Source of the DNA: Arthrobacter sp.
Lineage (GTDB): Bacteria > Actinomycetota > Actinomycetes > Actinomycetales > Micrococcaceae
DNA: 64,000 bases
Assembly: GCF_031179985.1 (NCBI RefSeq)
Contig: NZ_JAPSHJ010000008.1
Span: 62,001 to 126,000, forward strand
Direction of reading: 5' to 3'
The notes below the pieces were generated by a model that searched no databases, was not told where the DNA came from, and worked only from the letters and a program-made list of their open reading frames with translations. Made by a program: the position numbers and the translations under genes. Within the stretch, counting starts at the first letter, position 1. Each line of letters opens with the position of its first letter. This document shows positions 23,654-32,591 of this stretch, piece by piece.

Positions 23654-26600
23654 GTGAACTACCCCTCTCAAGATCCGCCAGGGCAAGATGTCGCACGCCT
23701 AACCCGACACAGGCCAGCCGAGCTGCTACAGAGCCCAGACCGGCACAAGCCGTCCCGGCCGAGTTCGGCCCCAGTCCACGCGATCCGTGCCAGGCCTGCC
23801 GGAAGCAGCGCTAAGGTTCTCACGGCAGCCACCGCCGCGGCAGCCATTGCCTTTACAGGCCTCCCCGCCGTGCATGCCGAAACCGGGCTTCCGGCTGCGG
23901 GCTCTGGATTCCATTTCGACTTCGGCCCCGGTGCCACGGAAGAGGGCTACACGCAGGTAAATGCCGCCCTGGCCTACAGCCCTGAATCAAAATTCGGGTT
24001 CACCAACACCTCCGCCACTACCGGGGAGGACCGCGGCACCCCCGATGCTCTGCGTTCCGACTTTGTGCAAGCACAAGGAAGCAGCTTTCTCGTGGACCTG
24101 CCTAACGGGGACTACACAGTAAAGCTCATCGCCGGTGATTCTGCTGCCGCCACCAACATTGGAATCACGGCTGAAAAAATCGCAAAGGTGCAGCTCACGG
24201 ACAAGCCAGCGGGTCAGTTCCTCGACATGGAATTCCCTATTTCCCTCATTGACGGTCAACTGACCCTGGACTTCACCGGAACCGCCGCCAAGATCAACTC
24301 CCTGGTCATCTCTGCCCGCCAACCCCGCAGCGCAACTGCCGATCCGGGCGTCTATCTTGCCGGCGACTCAACTGTTCAGACCTACGACCCCGGCTTTGTG
24401 CCCCAGGCCGGATGGGGCCAGATGATCGGGCGCTACTTCGACGAAAAAGTCGCGTTCTACAACCACGCAATCGGCGGCCGCAGCTCCAAGAACTTCATCA
24501 GCCAGGGCCGCCTGGACGAGATCCTGAGAGTCATCAATCCGGGCGACTACCTGATGGTCCAGTTCGGCCACAATGACGCTACCGTAGGCGTCGATGACCG
24601 CTACGCCTCACCGGCCGACTATAAGGAATACCTGCGCACCTATGTCGATGGAGCGCGGCAGCGCGGCGCAACTCCTGTTCTGGTGACCCCGGTAGGCCGC
24701 CGCGACTTTGACGAGGCTACGGGCAAATTCAATGTCAGCTTCCCGGAATACGTTGAAAAGATGAAGGAACTCGCCGCCGAGGAGAACGTCGCGCTGGTTA
24801 ATCTGTCCTCCCTCAGCCGCGCTTACTATGACGAAATCGGCCCGGAAGCCACCAAATCAGTTTTCCTGCACGTCGACGCCGGGGTCTACCCTAACCGCCC
24901 CAACGGAACCGTGGACAACACCCACTTCCAGGAATACGGCGCAATCCACATCGCCCGTCTGGTAGCCGGTGGCGTAAAGGGGCTTAGCGTTCCCCTTGCC
25001 TCGAGAGTCAAGGAAATCACACCCCCTGCCGCGGTTCCTGCCAAGCCGGCCGGCTTGGTCGCGGGGAGTGTTTCGAACGCTGGCGCCCTGCTCAAATGGC
25101 AGCCTGCTGAAGGCGCTGACATCTACAAGATCTACCGGAAACTCGCAGCCGAACCGGACTCGGCCTACAAACTCGCCACAACCTCCACCGTCCCCACCAC
25201 GAATCTTGCCGGGCTGGCAGAGGGTACCGCTTACACCGTTCGCGTTACAGCGACGAACGGTAAGGGAGATTCCGAACCCAGTGACCCTTTGACTGTCACT
25301 ACCAAAGAGGCCAAGTACCGGTTCGACTTCGGCCCGGTCGGTGCCCCCGTCGAGCCGAACTACACCGAGGTGAACCGCACCATGGCGTACAGCAAGGAGC
25401 GTGGCTTCGGCTTCAAGGATCTCTCCGTTCTCTCTGACCGGGACCGCGGCAGTGTCACCACCGCACTGCTTCGCGACTTCGTGCTCAGTGGCACCAGCTT
25501 CGAATTCCAGCTGGACGTCCCCAACGGCACGTATGCGCTGAAGACCTACCACAGCGACTGGATCGGCTCGACGCGTACGGACGTCGCCGCAGAGGGGAAA
25601 GGTTACGGCCAAGTCTCGTCCAGCCGGGCCTCCTCGGCCACAAAAATCATCAACCAGGTCCTCGTCACCGACGGCCAGCTCAACCTGACTATCAGCGGGT
25701 CCGGCCAGAGGCTGAACGGGCTTGAAGTGACACCCCTGCTCATCGGACCGACGAACCTGCGGGCGACGGGCATCGACGCGGCAGCCGAGCCTCCCGCCGT
25801 CGAACTGGCCTGGGATGCGTCAGGGGACGCAGCAAGTTACCGGGTTTTCCGCCAGGCATCTTACGAAAGCCAGGCGACTCTGGTGGCTGACAACGTCTCC
25901 ACCCCCGGATTCAAGGACACCACCGCCTTCGCCGGACTTCCCTACAAGTACCACGTCACCGCTGTTGACAACACCGGCCTGGAGTCCGTTCCGTCCAACG
26001 TTGCGGACGTTTCCCTGACTGACCCGAACACGCCCCTCCCGGCTGCACCTGCGAAGGTGGACGTGAAGGGCATTGAAAAGGCCAGCGTGAGCCTGAAGTG
26101 GCAGAAAGTTACAGGCGCTACCGCGTATCACGTCTACCGTTCGACCTCCCCGGAAGGCGCGTTCAGCTTTGTGGGACGCTCCACTGAGGTGGACTTTACT
26201 GACCCTACGGTGCTCACCACCATCAGGTACTACTACCGGGTATCAGCCATCAACAAGGGCGGGGAGTCCGCTCCTTCGGATGTGATTGGCACAGAGAAGG
26301 TTACGGTTGTGAACCGCCAGATGGAGAATCTGGACCGTGCACCTGTTGCCATACTGACCGATCAGGGAGTAAGGGTGGGCTGGCGGATGCTCGGCCGGGA
26401 CCCCCAAAGCATCGGTTTCCACGTGATCCGTGACGGCGTCCAGCTAACGGTTGATCCCGTCAAGGACAGCACCACGTATCTGGATGCGGCAGGCACCGCG
26501 TCATCCAAATACATCATCAAAGCAGTGGGCAACGGATCTGACCAGCTGACAGTGGAGTTCACGCCCCTGGCCCAGGACTATCTGGCCATCAAGCTGGACA

Positions 26601-28129
26601 AGCCGGCCAACGATTACACCAAGGACGGCCAGCCCTACAGCTATTCGGCAGGCGATGCCACGGTGGCGGACCTGGACGGCGACGGCACGTACGAGGTCAT
26701 CCAGATGTGGTCCCCGTCCAACGCCAGGGACAACTCCCAGGCAGGCTACACGGGCACGGTCTACGTCGACGCCTACAAGATGGATGGCACCAAACTCTGG
26801 CGGATCAACATGGGTCCCAACATCCGCGCCGGGGCGCACTACACACAGCCGCTCGCCTACGACTTCGACGGCGACGGCAAGGCCGAAGTCGCGATGAAGA
26901 CGGCTGACGGAACCCGGGACGCCGCGGGAACAGTGATTGGAAACCCCAACGCTGATTACCGCAGCAGCGCCGGGTATGTCCTGACCGGCGACGAATTCCT
27001 GACCGTCTTCCACGGCCAGACTGGAACCATCATGGACACGGTCAAGTACGATCCGCCGCGAGGTGACGTCGCAGCCTGGGGTGACGGGTACGGGAACCGG
27101 GTTGACCGTTTCCTGGGTGCCGTGGCTTACCTCGATGGCGAACGGCCCTCCATGATGTTCAGCCGCGGCTATTACACCCGCACGGTTCTCGCCACGTATG
27201 ACCTGGTGGATGGCAAGATCGTCAAACGCTGGATCTTTGACTCCGACTCCGCCGGCTCACAGTATGCAGGGCAGGGGAACCACAACCTGTCCGTCGCCGA
27301 CGTGGACGCCGACGGCAAGGATGAGTTCGTTTTCGGTTCAATGACCATCGACGACGACGGCAAACCGCTCTACTCCACCCGCCTGGGCCACGGAGACGCC
27401 ATCCACACCAGTGACCTTGACCCGTCCAGGCCCGGCCTGGAGACGTTCGCGGCGCACGAGGACATGGGAGCAAGCGGAAACCGCGGCGCCACCTTCCGCG
27501 ACTCCGGAACGGGTGAAGTTATCTGGAGCATCCCCGCAACCAAGGACACGGGACGGGCCGCTGCGGGCGACATCGACCCGCGTCACCCTGGCGCTGAAGG
27601 CTGGGCCGTCGGAGGAGACGCCGCCTGGAACTCACCTGTCGGGCAGTTGCGCTCCGCAAAGGGAGAACTGCTCTCGGAGAAGATCCCGGCCGCCAACTTC
27701 CTCGCCTGGTGGGACGGAGACCTGCTGCGTGAGATTGTGGACCACGACTGGAACGCGACCTCAAACAGCGGAACCCCCACCATCGCGAAGTGGAACTGGG
27801 AGACCCAGGCAAGCGACAGGCTGCTCACGGCCGTCGGGGCAAAATCCAACAACAGCACCAAGGGAACGCCCGCCATCCAGGCTGATCTTCTTGGTGACTG
27901 GCGGGAAGAAATCGCCTGGGCCTCAGCGGACAGCACGGAACTCCGGATCTACACCACGTCCGCATCCACAGACGTCCGGCTCCGCACCCTGATGCACGAT
28001 CCCGTGTACCGGCTCTCTGTTGCCAGGGAGAACATCTCCTACAACCAGCCTCCACACCCGGGATTCTTTATTGGTGTGGGGATGGAAACGCCCGCGATGC
28101 CGGACATCACCTACACCGGAACCCGGTAG
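23654..28129 (+). CDS. secreted rhamnogalacturonan acetylesterase (CE12) - rhamnogalacturonan lyase (PL11) fusion
   Basis: About 1491 residues from a GTG placed 6 bases after AAGGAG. Domains in order: long basic N-region and signal peptide ending AVHA (about 75); a malectin/CBM-like domain (about 86-222); a CE12 SGNH esterase (233-445) with GDST (Ser239), GGRSSK, FGHND and DNTHF (Asp421, His423); an FN3 domain; a second CBM-like domain (about 550-690) homologous to the first; two more FN3 domains; and a PL11 lyase (about 885-1490) starting NLDRAPVAI and containing YDFDGDGKAEVAMKTADG, VADVDADGKDEFVFG and the final PHPGFFIGVGM. It should deacetylate and cleave the rhamnogalacturonan-I backbone of plant pectin outside the cell. 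The Asp-rich loops bind calcium in known PL11 enzymes. Confidence 0.93.
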   Translation: MNYPSQDPPGQDVARLTRHRPAELLQSPDRHKPSRPSSAPVHAIRARPAGSSAKVLTAATAAAAIAFTGLPAVHAETGLPAAGSGFHFDFGPGATEEGYTQVNAALAYSPESKFGFTNTSATTGEDRGTPDALRSDFVQAQGSSFLVDLPNGDYTVKLIAGDSAAATNIGITAEKIAKVQLTDKPAGQFLDMEFPISLIDGQLTLDFTGTAAKINSLVISARQPRSATADPGVYLAGDSTVQTYDPGFVPQAGWGQMIGRYFDEKVAFYNHAIGGRSSKNFISQGRLDEILRVINPGDYLMVQFGHNDATVGVDDRYASPADYKEYLRTYVDGARQRGATPVLVTPVGRRDFDEATGKFNVSFPEYVEKMKELAAEENVALVNLSSLSRAYYDEIGPEATKSVFLHVDAGVYPNRPNGTVDNTHFQEYGAIHIARLVAGGVKGLSVPLASRVKEITPPAAVPAKPAGLVAGSVSNAGALLKWQPAEGADIYKIYRKLAAEPDSAYKLATTSTVPTTNLAGLAEGTAYTVRVTATNGKGDSEPSDPLTVTTKEAKYRFDFGPVGAPVEPNYTEVNRTMAYSKERGFGFKDLSVLSDRDRGSVTTALLRDFVLSGTSFEFQLDVPNGTYALKTYHSDWIGSTRTDVAAEGKGYGQVSSSRASSATKIINQVLVTDGQLNLTISGSGQRLNGLEVTPLLIGPTNLRATGIDAAAEPPAVELAWDASGDAASYRVFRQASYESQATLVADNVSTPGFKDTTAFAGLPYKYHVTAVDNTGLESVPSNVADVSLTDPNTPLPAAPAKVDVKGIEKASVSLKWQKVTGATAYHVYRSTSPEGAFSFVGRSTEVDFTDPTVLTTIRYYYRVSAINKGGESAPSDVIGTEKVTVVNRQMENLDRAPVAILTDQGVRVGWRMLGRDPQSIGFHVIRDGVQLTVDPVKDSTTYLDAAGTASSKYIIKAVGNGSDQLTVEFTPLAQDYLAIKLDKPANDYTKDGQPYSYSAGDATVADLDGDGTYEVIQMWSPSNARDNSQAGYTGTVYVDAYKMDGTKLWRINMGPNIRAGAHYTQPLAYDFDGDGKAEVAMKTADGTRDAAGTVIGNPNADYRSSAGYVLTGDEFLTVFHGQTGTIMDTVKYDPPRGDVAAWGDGYGNRVDRFLGAVAYLDGERPSMMFSRGYYTRTVLATYDLVDGKIVKRWIFDSDSAGSQYAGQGNHNLSVADVDADGKDEFVFGSMTIDDDGKPLYSTRLGHGDAIHTSDLDPSRPGLETFAAHEDMGASGNRGATFRDSGTGEVIWSIPATKDTGRAAAGDIDPRHPGAEGWAVGGDAAWNSPVGQLRSAKGELLSEKIPAANFLAWWDGDLLREIVDHDWNATSNSGTPTIAKWNWETQASDRLLTAVGAKSNNSTKGTPAIQADLLGDWREEIAWASADSTELRIYTTSASTDVRLRTLMHDPVYRLSVARENISYNQPPHPGFFIGVGMETPAMPDITYTGTR

Positions 28130-28158
28130 CCAGCGCTGCCCGTAACCAGCAACAACTG

Positions 28159-28197
28159 AAAGGGCTGCCCCACCGTTTTGGCGGGGCAGCCCTTTTT
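28159..28197 (+). terminator. intrinsic terminator after the rhamnogalacturonan enzyme
   Basis: A 13-base-pair stem (28159-28171 / 28183-28195) ending in T5 (28193-28197). The opposite strand carries the mirrored A-run, so it can also terminate the convergent dnaB transcript, whose stop is at 28215. Confidence 0.9.
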
Positions 28198-28214
28198 GTC
28201 AGAACCTGTTGGCC

Positions 28215-29594
28215 TCAGAACCCGCCGCCGGCGTCGGCTGCCATATTGGCAAACCGCGAATAGTGCCCCTGGAAAGCAACCACGATGTCCTTGGTGGGAC
28301 CGTTACGGTGCTTCGCCACCAGGATGTCTGCTTCCCCTGCCCGCGGGGACTCTTTGTCATAGACGTCTTCGCGGTGCAGCAGAATTACCATGTCGGCATC
28401 CTGCTCGATGGATCCTGATTCACGGAGGTCCGAAACCATGGGCCGCTTGTCCTGCCGCTGTTCCGATCCACGGTTCAGCTGGGAGAGGGCAATCACCGGA
28501 ACCTGAAGTTCCTTTGCGAGAAGTTTGAGCGCACGGGAGAATTCAGATACTTCCTGCTGGCGGGACTCCACTTTTTTGCCCGAGCTCATCAGCTGAAGGT
28601 AGTCAAGGATGACCAGCTTAAGATCGTGCTGCTGTTTGAGGCGCCGGCATTTGGCCCGGATCTCCATCAGGGACATGTTGGGACTGTCGTCGATGAACAG
28701 GGGGGCATCATTCATCCGACCCATGGTGGTGGCGATCTTGGACCACTGTTCGTCCTTGATGGTGCCCTTGCGGAGGTCCTGGAGGCCGATGGTTGCTTCG
28801 GCCGAGAGGAGCCTCATGGCGATTTCGTTCCGGCCCATTTCCAACGAGAACATCACTGTGGCCAGATTGTTCTTGATGGCTGCCGAGCGCGCGAAATCCA
28901 GCGCGAACGTTGACTTACCCACGGCAGGGCGTGCGGCGATGACAATCATCTGACCGGGGTGAAGTCCATGGGTCAGCTCGTCGAGCTCGTAAAAGCCCGT
29001 AGGCACCCCTGTCATTCCTTCGCCACGGTGACCCGAGGCCTCGATTTCGTCAACCGTCGACTCCATGACGTCCTTGAGGACCACGTAGTCTTCGGCAGTC
29101 CGGCGCTCCGCCACGGCATAAACCTCGGCCTGGGCCTGGTTGACGAGGTCTTCAACCTCACCGTCCTGTCCGTAGCCAAGCTGCACAATCTTGGTACCTG
29201 CGTTGACGAGGCGGCGCAGAACGGCCCGTTCGGCAACGATCTCGGCGTAGTAGCCGGCGTTGGCCGCGGTGGGAACCGTCTGAATGAGTTCGTGGAGATA
29301 TGCAGGCCCACCGATGCGGTTGATCTCACCGCGCTTGGTCAGTTCATCGGATACCGTCACGGCGTCAGCAGGCTCGCCGCGGCCGTAGAGGTCGATCACT
29401 GCCTCATAGATGGTTTCGTGGGCGGGCCGGTAGAAGTCCTGGCCGCGGAGAATCTCGACGACGTCGGCGATGGCGTCCTTGGACAGCATCATGCCGCCGA
29501 GTACCGATTGCTCAGCCGGAATGTCCTGGGGCGGTTTGCGGCTGCCTTCCGCGCTCCGAGTGCCCTCGATTGAGTCCAGGTGCGTAACTGACAA
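28215..29594 (-). CDS. dnaB: replicative DNA helicase DnaB
   Basis: The ring helicase that unwinds DNA at the replication fork. About 459 residues: N-terminal primase-interacting domain (IPAEQSVLGGMMLSKDAIADVVEIL), linker, and RecA-like ATPase with Walker A ARPAVGKSTFA, Walker B KLVILDYLQLM, and LSQLNRGSEQRQDKRP. No intein is present, unlike in several actinobacterial dnaB genes. I choose the TTG at 29594 (SVTHLDSIEG), 9 bases after GGAGG; the frame remains open to 29639. The upstream spacer carries many DnaA boxes. Confidence 0.95.
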   Translation of the reverse strand: MSVTHLDSIEGTRSAEGSRKPPQDIPAEQSVLGGMMLSKDAIADVVEILRGQDFYRPAHETIYEAVIDLYGRGEPADAVTVSDELTKRGEINRIGGPAYLHELIQTVPTAANAGYYAEIVAERAVLRRLVNAGTKIVQLGYGQDGEVEDLVNQAQAEVYAVAERRTAEDYVVLKDVMESTVDEIEASGHRGEGMTGVPTGFYELDELTHGLHPGQMIVIAARPAVGKSTFALDFARSAAIKNNLATVMFSLEMGRNEIAMRLLSAEATIGLQDLRKGTIKDEQWSKIATTMGRMNDAPLFIDDSPNMSLMEIRAKCRRLKQQHDLKLVILDYLQLMSSGKKVESRQQEVSEFSRALKLLAKELQVPVIALSQLNRGSEQRQDKRPMVSDLRESGSIEQDADMVILLHREDVYDKESPRAGEADILVAKHRNGPTKDIVVAFQGHYSRFANMAADAGGGF

Positions 29595-29792
29595 AGCTGC
29601 CGTCCTCCATAGTGCGCTGTGTGCACAGAACTCCAACACAGCCGCGCGTAAACCATCTGCCCTTCGGTGCCATGTCTTTAGCAGACCGTCCTAAGCGAAC
29701 CGCCTTCACCAAGACTGTGTCACCTCACGGTGGGCCCTCTGCCAGTGGTATCAGCCCGCTACGACAGTTTTTGCGATCCAGCCCTGATTCGG

Positions 29793-30273
29793 TTATCCCC
29801 ATTGGCACAGAGTTATCCACAGAAGAGCGCACAAAAAGCCAAAATATGGCCTGCTGTGAGCCATCCTTTGTACAGGAAGACACTTTTTGGCACCCGAAAT
29901 TTTGGGTATTCCGCAACGGTAGTCTGCTGGGGAGAAAGCACCAAGCGGGGCTTTGTCCACGCCTGTGGATAACCTGTGTACTACCTGTTCCTGCTTGTGC
30001 ACAGTCTGTGGGGGAAGCTGTGGAAACAAAAAATCTTTGCTCAGCATCAGGGCTCTGACCTGCGAAAACGTCGGACTGCAGGTGTGGATGAAAAGTTTTT
30101 TATCCAAAGCTTCATCCACAGCTTGCACCTTGGCCGCTGGGGAAAGCTTTCGGCAGGAAGGCATAGAAGCGGCAAAACGGCAACCCGGACGATGCCCTCC
30201 GTTTTGTCTCCGTTCATTTCAACACCTGCCGCCGCGCCTCCTTTATGCAAGCCGCGGAATATGCTGTGGATAA
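29793..30273. promoter_or_regulatory. cluster of DnaA-box-like sites in the 704-base spacer upstream of dnaB
   Basis: The spacer 29595-30298 holds no convincing gene. Three exact TTATCCACA boxes occur: 29813-29821 (+), 29964-29972 (-) and 30265-30273 (-). One-mismatch sites are TTATCCCCA 29793, TTGTCCACG 29953, TTGTGCACA 29995, GTTTCCACA 30019 (-), TCATCCACA 30083 (-) and 30111 (+), and TTATCCAAA 30099. That is ten sites in about 480 bases. The DNA is also less GC-rich than its surroundings. It could bind DnaA to control dnaB or the divergent genes, or act as a secondary DnaA-binding locus. No dnaA, dnaN or rpmH lies nearby. Confidence 0.7.
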
Positions 30274-30298
30274 CAGCCATCTGGCATAAGCTCTAAAT

Positions 30299-30754
30299 AT
30301 GGGCGATGTACTGCAAGTCATACTGCCCGCCGTAATTCTGGCGGCAGTTCTATGGGGGCTCTCCACCGCCTTAAGGCCGCGGAACCCCGGCATCTCAGAT
30401 GCCGAACGGTATCAGCTGGATCTTGCCATGCGCTCCCAGGCCCACTATGCCAAACAGGTTCAAGCTGCAGAGGCCTTAAGGGCACGTGTGGACGCCTCCA
30501 CCCGTCCCAGCCAAAACGAGCAACAGCAGTCGCAGCAGAGGGATAATGCCCGGGACAGGGCGCAGCATGCGCACGCTTCAAGTGGCAGCGGATACCACGC
30601 TCCGGTACTGCCAGGAGGCCAGCTGAATCCCCACTTCGAGCTCGAACTGCAAGCCCTGGCACGGAGCGGGCACAAGATTCAAGCCATCAAAAGACTGCGC
30701 GAGGCCACCCGCTCAGACCTTAGAACCGCCAAGAATTACATAGATCGGCTGTAG
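30299..30754 (+). CDS. membrane-anchored ribosomal L7/L12 C-terminal-domain-like protein
   Basis: A 151-residue protein: N-terminal helix VILPAVILAAVLWGLSTAL, a Gln-rich, probably unstructured middle (EQQQSQQRD), and a C-terminal segment KIQAIKRLREATRSDLRTAKNYIDRL that matches the end of the L7/L12 C-terminal domain. Not a ribosomal stalk protein, since the dimerisation domain is missing. The ATG has no ribosome binding site; CATAAG ends 8 bases upstream, so it may be leaderless. A second gene of the same type follows after 4 bases. Function unknown. Confidence 0.7.
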   Translation: MGDVLQVILPAVILAAVLWGLSTALRPRNPGISDAERYQLDLAMRSQAHYAKQVQAAEALRARVDASTRPSQNEQQQSQQRDNARDRAQHAHASSGSGYHAPVLPGGQLNPHFELELQALARSGHKIQAIKRLREATRSDLRTAKNYIDRL

Positions 30755-30758
30755 CACC

Positions 30759-31328
30759 ATGGAATCGCTAGTGATCCCCGTCATTATTCTGGCCGTTGTC
30801 GGAGCCGGCGTTCTGTTGGCCGCCCGCGCCTGGAACCGCAGGGCACGCAACGCCTCAGACTCCCCTGGCCAGGCCCCTATGACCCAACTCGAACTGGCGC
30901 GGGCAGCGGCAGCCAAGCTGAGCGAGGACGAGCACCGCAGGCTATATGCCCTCATTGCGCAGGGGCAGGCCATGGCAGCCATCAAGCTCTACTACGAAGC
31001 CGCGGGAGAGGGTCTGCGTGCCTCACGTGACGCCGTCGGCGCCCTGGCCGCCCACCCGCAGCCCTTCCGCGCTCCAGCCGCAGAACAGACGCCGAGGGAC
31101 GACGACGACGATGCGCCGCAGCGCTTCGCCTACCGCTACCGGGCTATCGCCAGCAAAGGCGACGTGACCCGGGAGGTGAGCAGCAACATGCTCAACGACG
31201 AAATCTATGGCCGGATCCGGACCCTTGCCAAAAGCGGAGATACTGAGGGGGCCGCCCTGGCCTTAACCCGCCACTCGGATATCACCATCAAGCAGGCCCG
31301 GGAATTCATCGACCTCCTGGACGACTAG
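30759..31328 (+). CDS. second L7/L12-CTD-like membrane-anchored protein
   Basis: A 189-residue protein with an N-terminal helix (VIPVIILAVVGAGVLLAARAW), then two L7/L12-CTD-like helical segments: RLYALIAQGQAMAAIKLYYEAAGEGLRASRDAVGAL in the middle and LAKSGDTEGAALALTRHSDITIKQAREFIDLL at the end. It overlaps no neighbour but starts 4 bases after the preceding paralogue, so they form an operon. The pairing suggests a common membrane-associated role, unknown. It ends 2 bases from the convergent zinc-ribbon gene. Confidence 0.7.
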   Translation: MESLVIPVIILAVVGAGVLLAARAWNRRARNASDSPGQAPMTQLELARAAAAKLSEDEHRRLYALIAQGQAMAAIKLYYEAAGEGLRASRDAVGALAAHPQPFRAPAAEQTPRDDDDDAPQRFAYRYRAIASKGDVTREVSSNMLNDEIYGRIRTLAKSGDTEGAALALTRHSDITIKQAREFIDLLDD

Positions 31329-31330
31329 CT

Positions 31331-31708
31331 TTAGAAGTCAAAGAGGTCTCCGAGCCAGCCTTCCTTTTTCTTGGGCCGCCGGCGGTCGTAGTCCCGGTCG
31401 TACCCTTTTCCGTAGTTGCGGTCGTGGCCGCGGTCATCGTAGCGGGGTTGCTCCGGGCGGTAGCGCTCTGACCTGTCATCCCGGCGGGGATCCATGTTGT
31501 AAAGCGGCGGAGGAACGATGCCCGCCGGAGGCATGGGAGCAGGCGGTGCCGCCGGAGCCTGCCCGGTTCCCATCTCGGCGGCGCGGTCAATGATCTTGTC
31601 CAGCTCCCCACGGTCCAGCCACACACCGCGGCACTGCGGGCAGTAGTCAATCTCCACACCGCTGCGTTCGCTCATTATCAGGTCAATTGAATCCACAGGA
31701 CACTTCAT
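31331..31708 (-). CDS. zf-TFIIB zinc-ribbon protein
   Basis: A 125-residue protein with an N-terminal TFIIB-type zinc ribbon: CPVDS, then YCPQCRGVWLDRGELDKII, giving three cysteines plus the usual acidic residue in the family's C-x-x-D...C-x-x-C pattern. The middle is Pro-rich, and the C-terminal part is full of Arg, Asp and Tyr (RDDRSERYRPEQPRYDDRG), likely disordered. Role unknown; such proteins are cytosolic. Convergent with the L7/L12-like pair, 2 bases apart. Confidence 0.82.
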   Translation of the reverse strand: MKCPVDSIDLIMSERSGVEIDYCPQCRGVWLDRGELDKIIDRAAEMGTGQAPAAPPAPMPPAGIVPPPLYNMDPRRDDRSERYRPEQPRYDDRGHDRNYGKGYDRDYDRRRPKKKEGWLGDLFDF

Positions 31709-31776
31709 GACCCCACAACGATCGGCACCACGAAATAGTTCAAAGGAGCGTTCAGGACGGAACGGCTTCCCTGGCG

Positions 31777-32424
31777 CTACTCGGTCCGGCCACCGGAAAT
31801 GCCTGCCAGAAGTTGCTCGAACGGAAGGGACTCCAAGTCCTGAGAGTGTCCATTAGATGATCCCCTCGCCTGACGCGGGGCCGTAAGCATTTCGGCAAAC
31901 TCCGCCGCCGCCCGCTCGGTCCGGGCAGAAAGCGGCGACCCTCCGCCGTCGATGTTTCCCCAGTCCTGGGGGCCAGCGAAGACTGCAGTCGGTGCAATGC
32001 GGGTCCGCAGGTAGTTGAACAGGGGACGCATTGCGTAGTCCAGAACCATCTGATGGCGGTCGGAGCCGCCGGTGGCGCCCAGCAGCACGGCTTTCCCTTC
32101 CAGGGACGCGGGGTCCACCACGTCCATGAAGGACTTGAAGAGGCCGCTGTAGGAGGCACTGAAGACCGGTGATACGGCGATGATGCCATCAGCCGCAGAG
32201 ACTCCCGCCAAAACCCCGGCAAGGCGGGGAGCGGCGTAGCCGGTGACAAAGTTGTTGGCGATGTCCACCGCAAGGTCCCGGAGTTCGACGACGTCCACTT
32301 CGGCCAGGTAGCCGGCCGCGCTCAGTTTCCGGCTGGCCGCAGCAGCTAACTGGTCCGCGAGCAGGCGGCTCGACGACGGAACGCCAAGACCGGCGGTGAT
32401 GACTGTAATGTGGCGGGTTTCCAC
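31777..32424 (-). CDS. NAD(P)H-dependent FMN reductase, CE1759 family
   Basis: A flavodoxin-fold FMN reductase of about 215 residues. Landmarks are HITVITAGLGVPSSSRLLADQLA for the phosphate loop, VSPVFSASYSGLFKSFMDVV in the middle, and LLGATGGSDRHQMVLDYAMRPLFNYLR, the signature of the CE1759-type reductases that partner LLM-class monooxygenases. I choose the GTG at 32424 because AGGAG lies 6 bases upstream; an in-frame ATG at 32466 lacks one. It should supply reduced FMN. The LLM gene at 7.3 kb is far away, so the partner is not known. Confidence 0.85.
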   Translation of the reverse strand: METRHITVITAGLGVPSSSRLLADQLAAAASRKLSAAGYLAEVDVVELRDLAVDIANNFVTGYAAPRLAGVLAGVSAADGIIAVSPVFSASYSGLFKSFMDVVDPASLEGKAVLLGATGGSDRHQMVLDYAMRPLFNYLRTRIAPTAVFAGPQDWGNIDGGGSPLSARTERAAAEFAEMLTAPRQARGSSNGHSQDLESLPFEQLLAGISGGRTE

Positions 32425-32591
32425 GGCTGACTCCTGAACGGATCGCTGGTCTACATGCATTTGCATCTACCTTGAGAACAGACGCCCACGTTTGTTTATT
32501 CCGGAGCACCTGCCCGGCCCTAACTACTTCGTGCGGGTCCCCATGGCAACCACTTGCTGACAAGGTAATCAGGGTCTGGAAAACTGCCGTT

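Noticed and set aside
29612..30058. 148-codon plus-strand frame within the DnaA-box spacer
   Set aside because: No ribosome binding site, no domain, and the region is dominated by DnaA boxes.
29793..30273. Interpretation of the DnaA-box cluster as the chromosomal oriC
   Set aside because: No dnaA, dnaN, recF, rpmH or rnpA adjoin it, and order of neighbouring genes places oriC beyond murJ in related genomes. Retained only as a DnaA-binding region.
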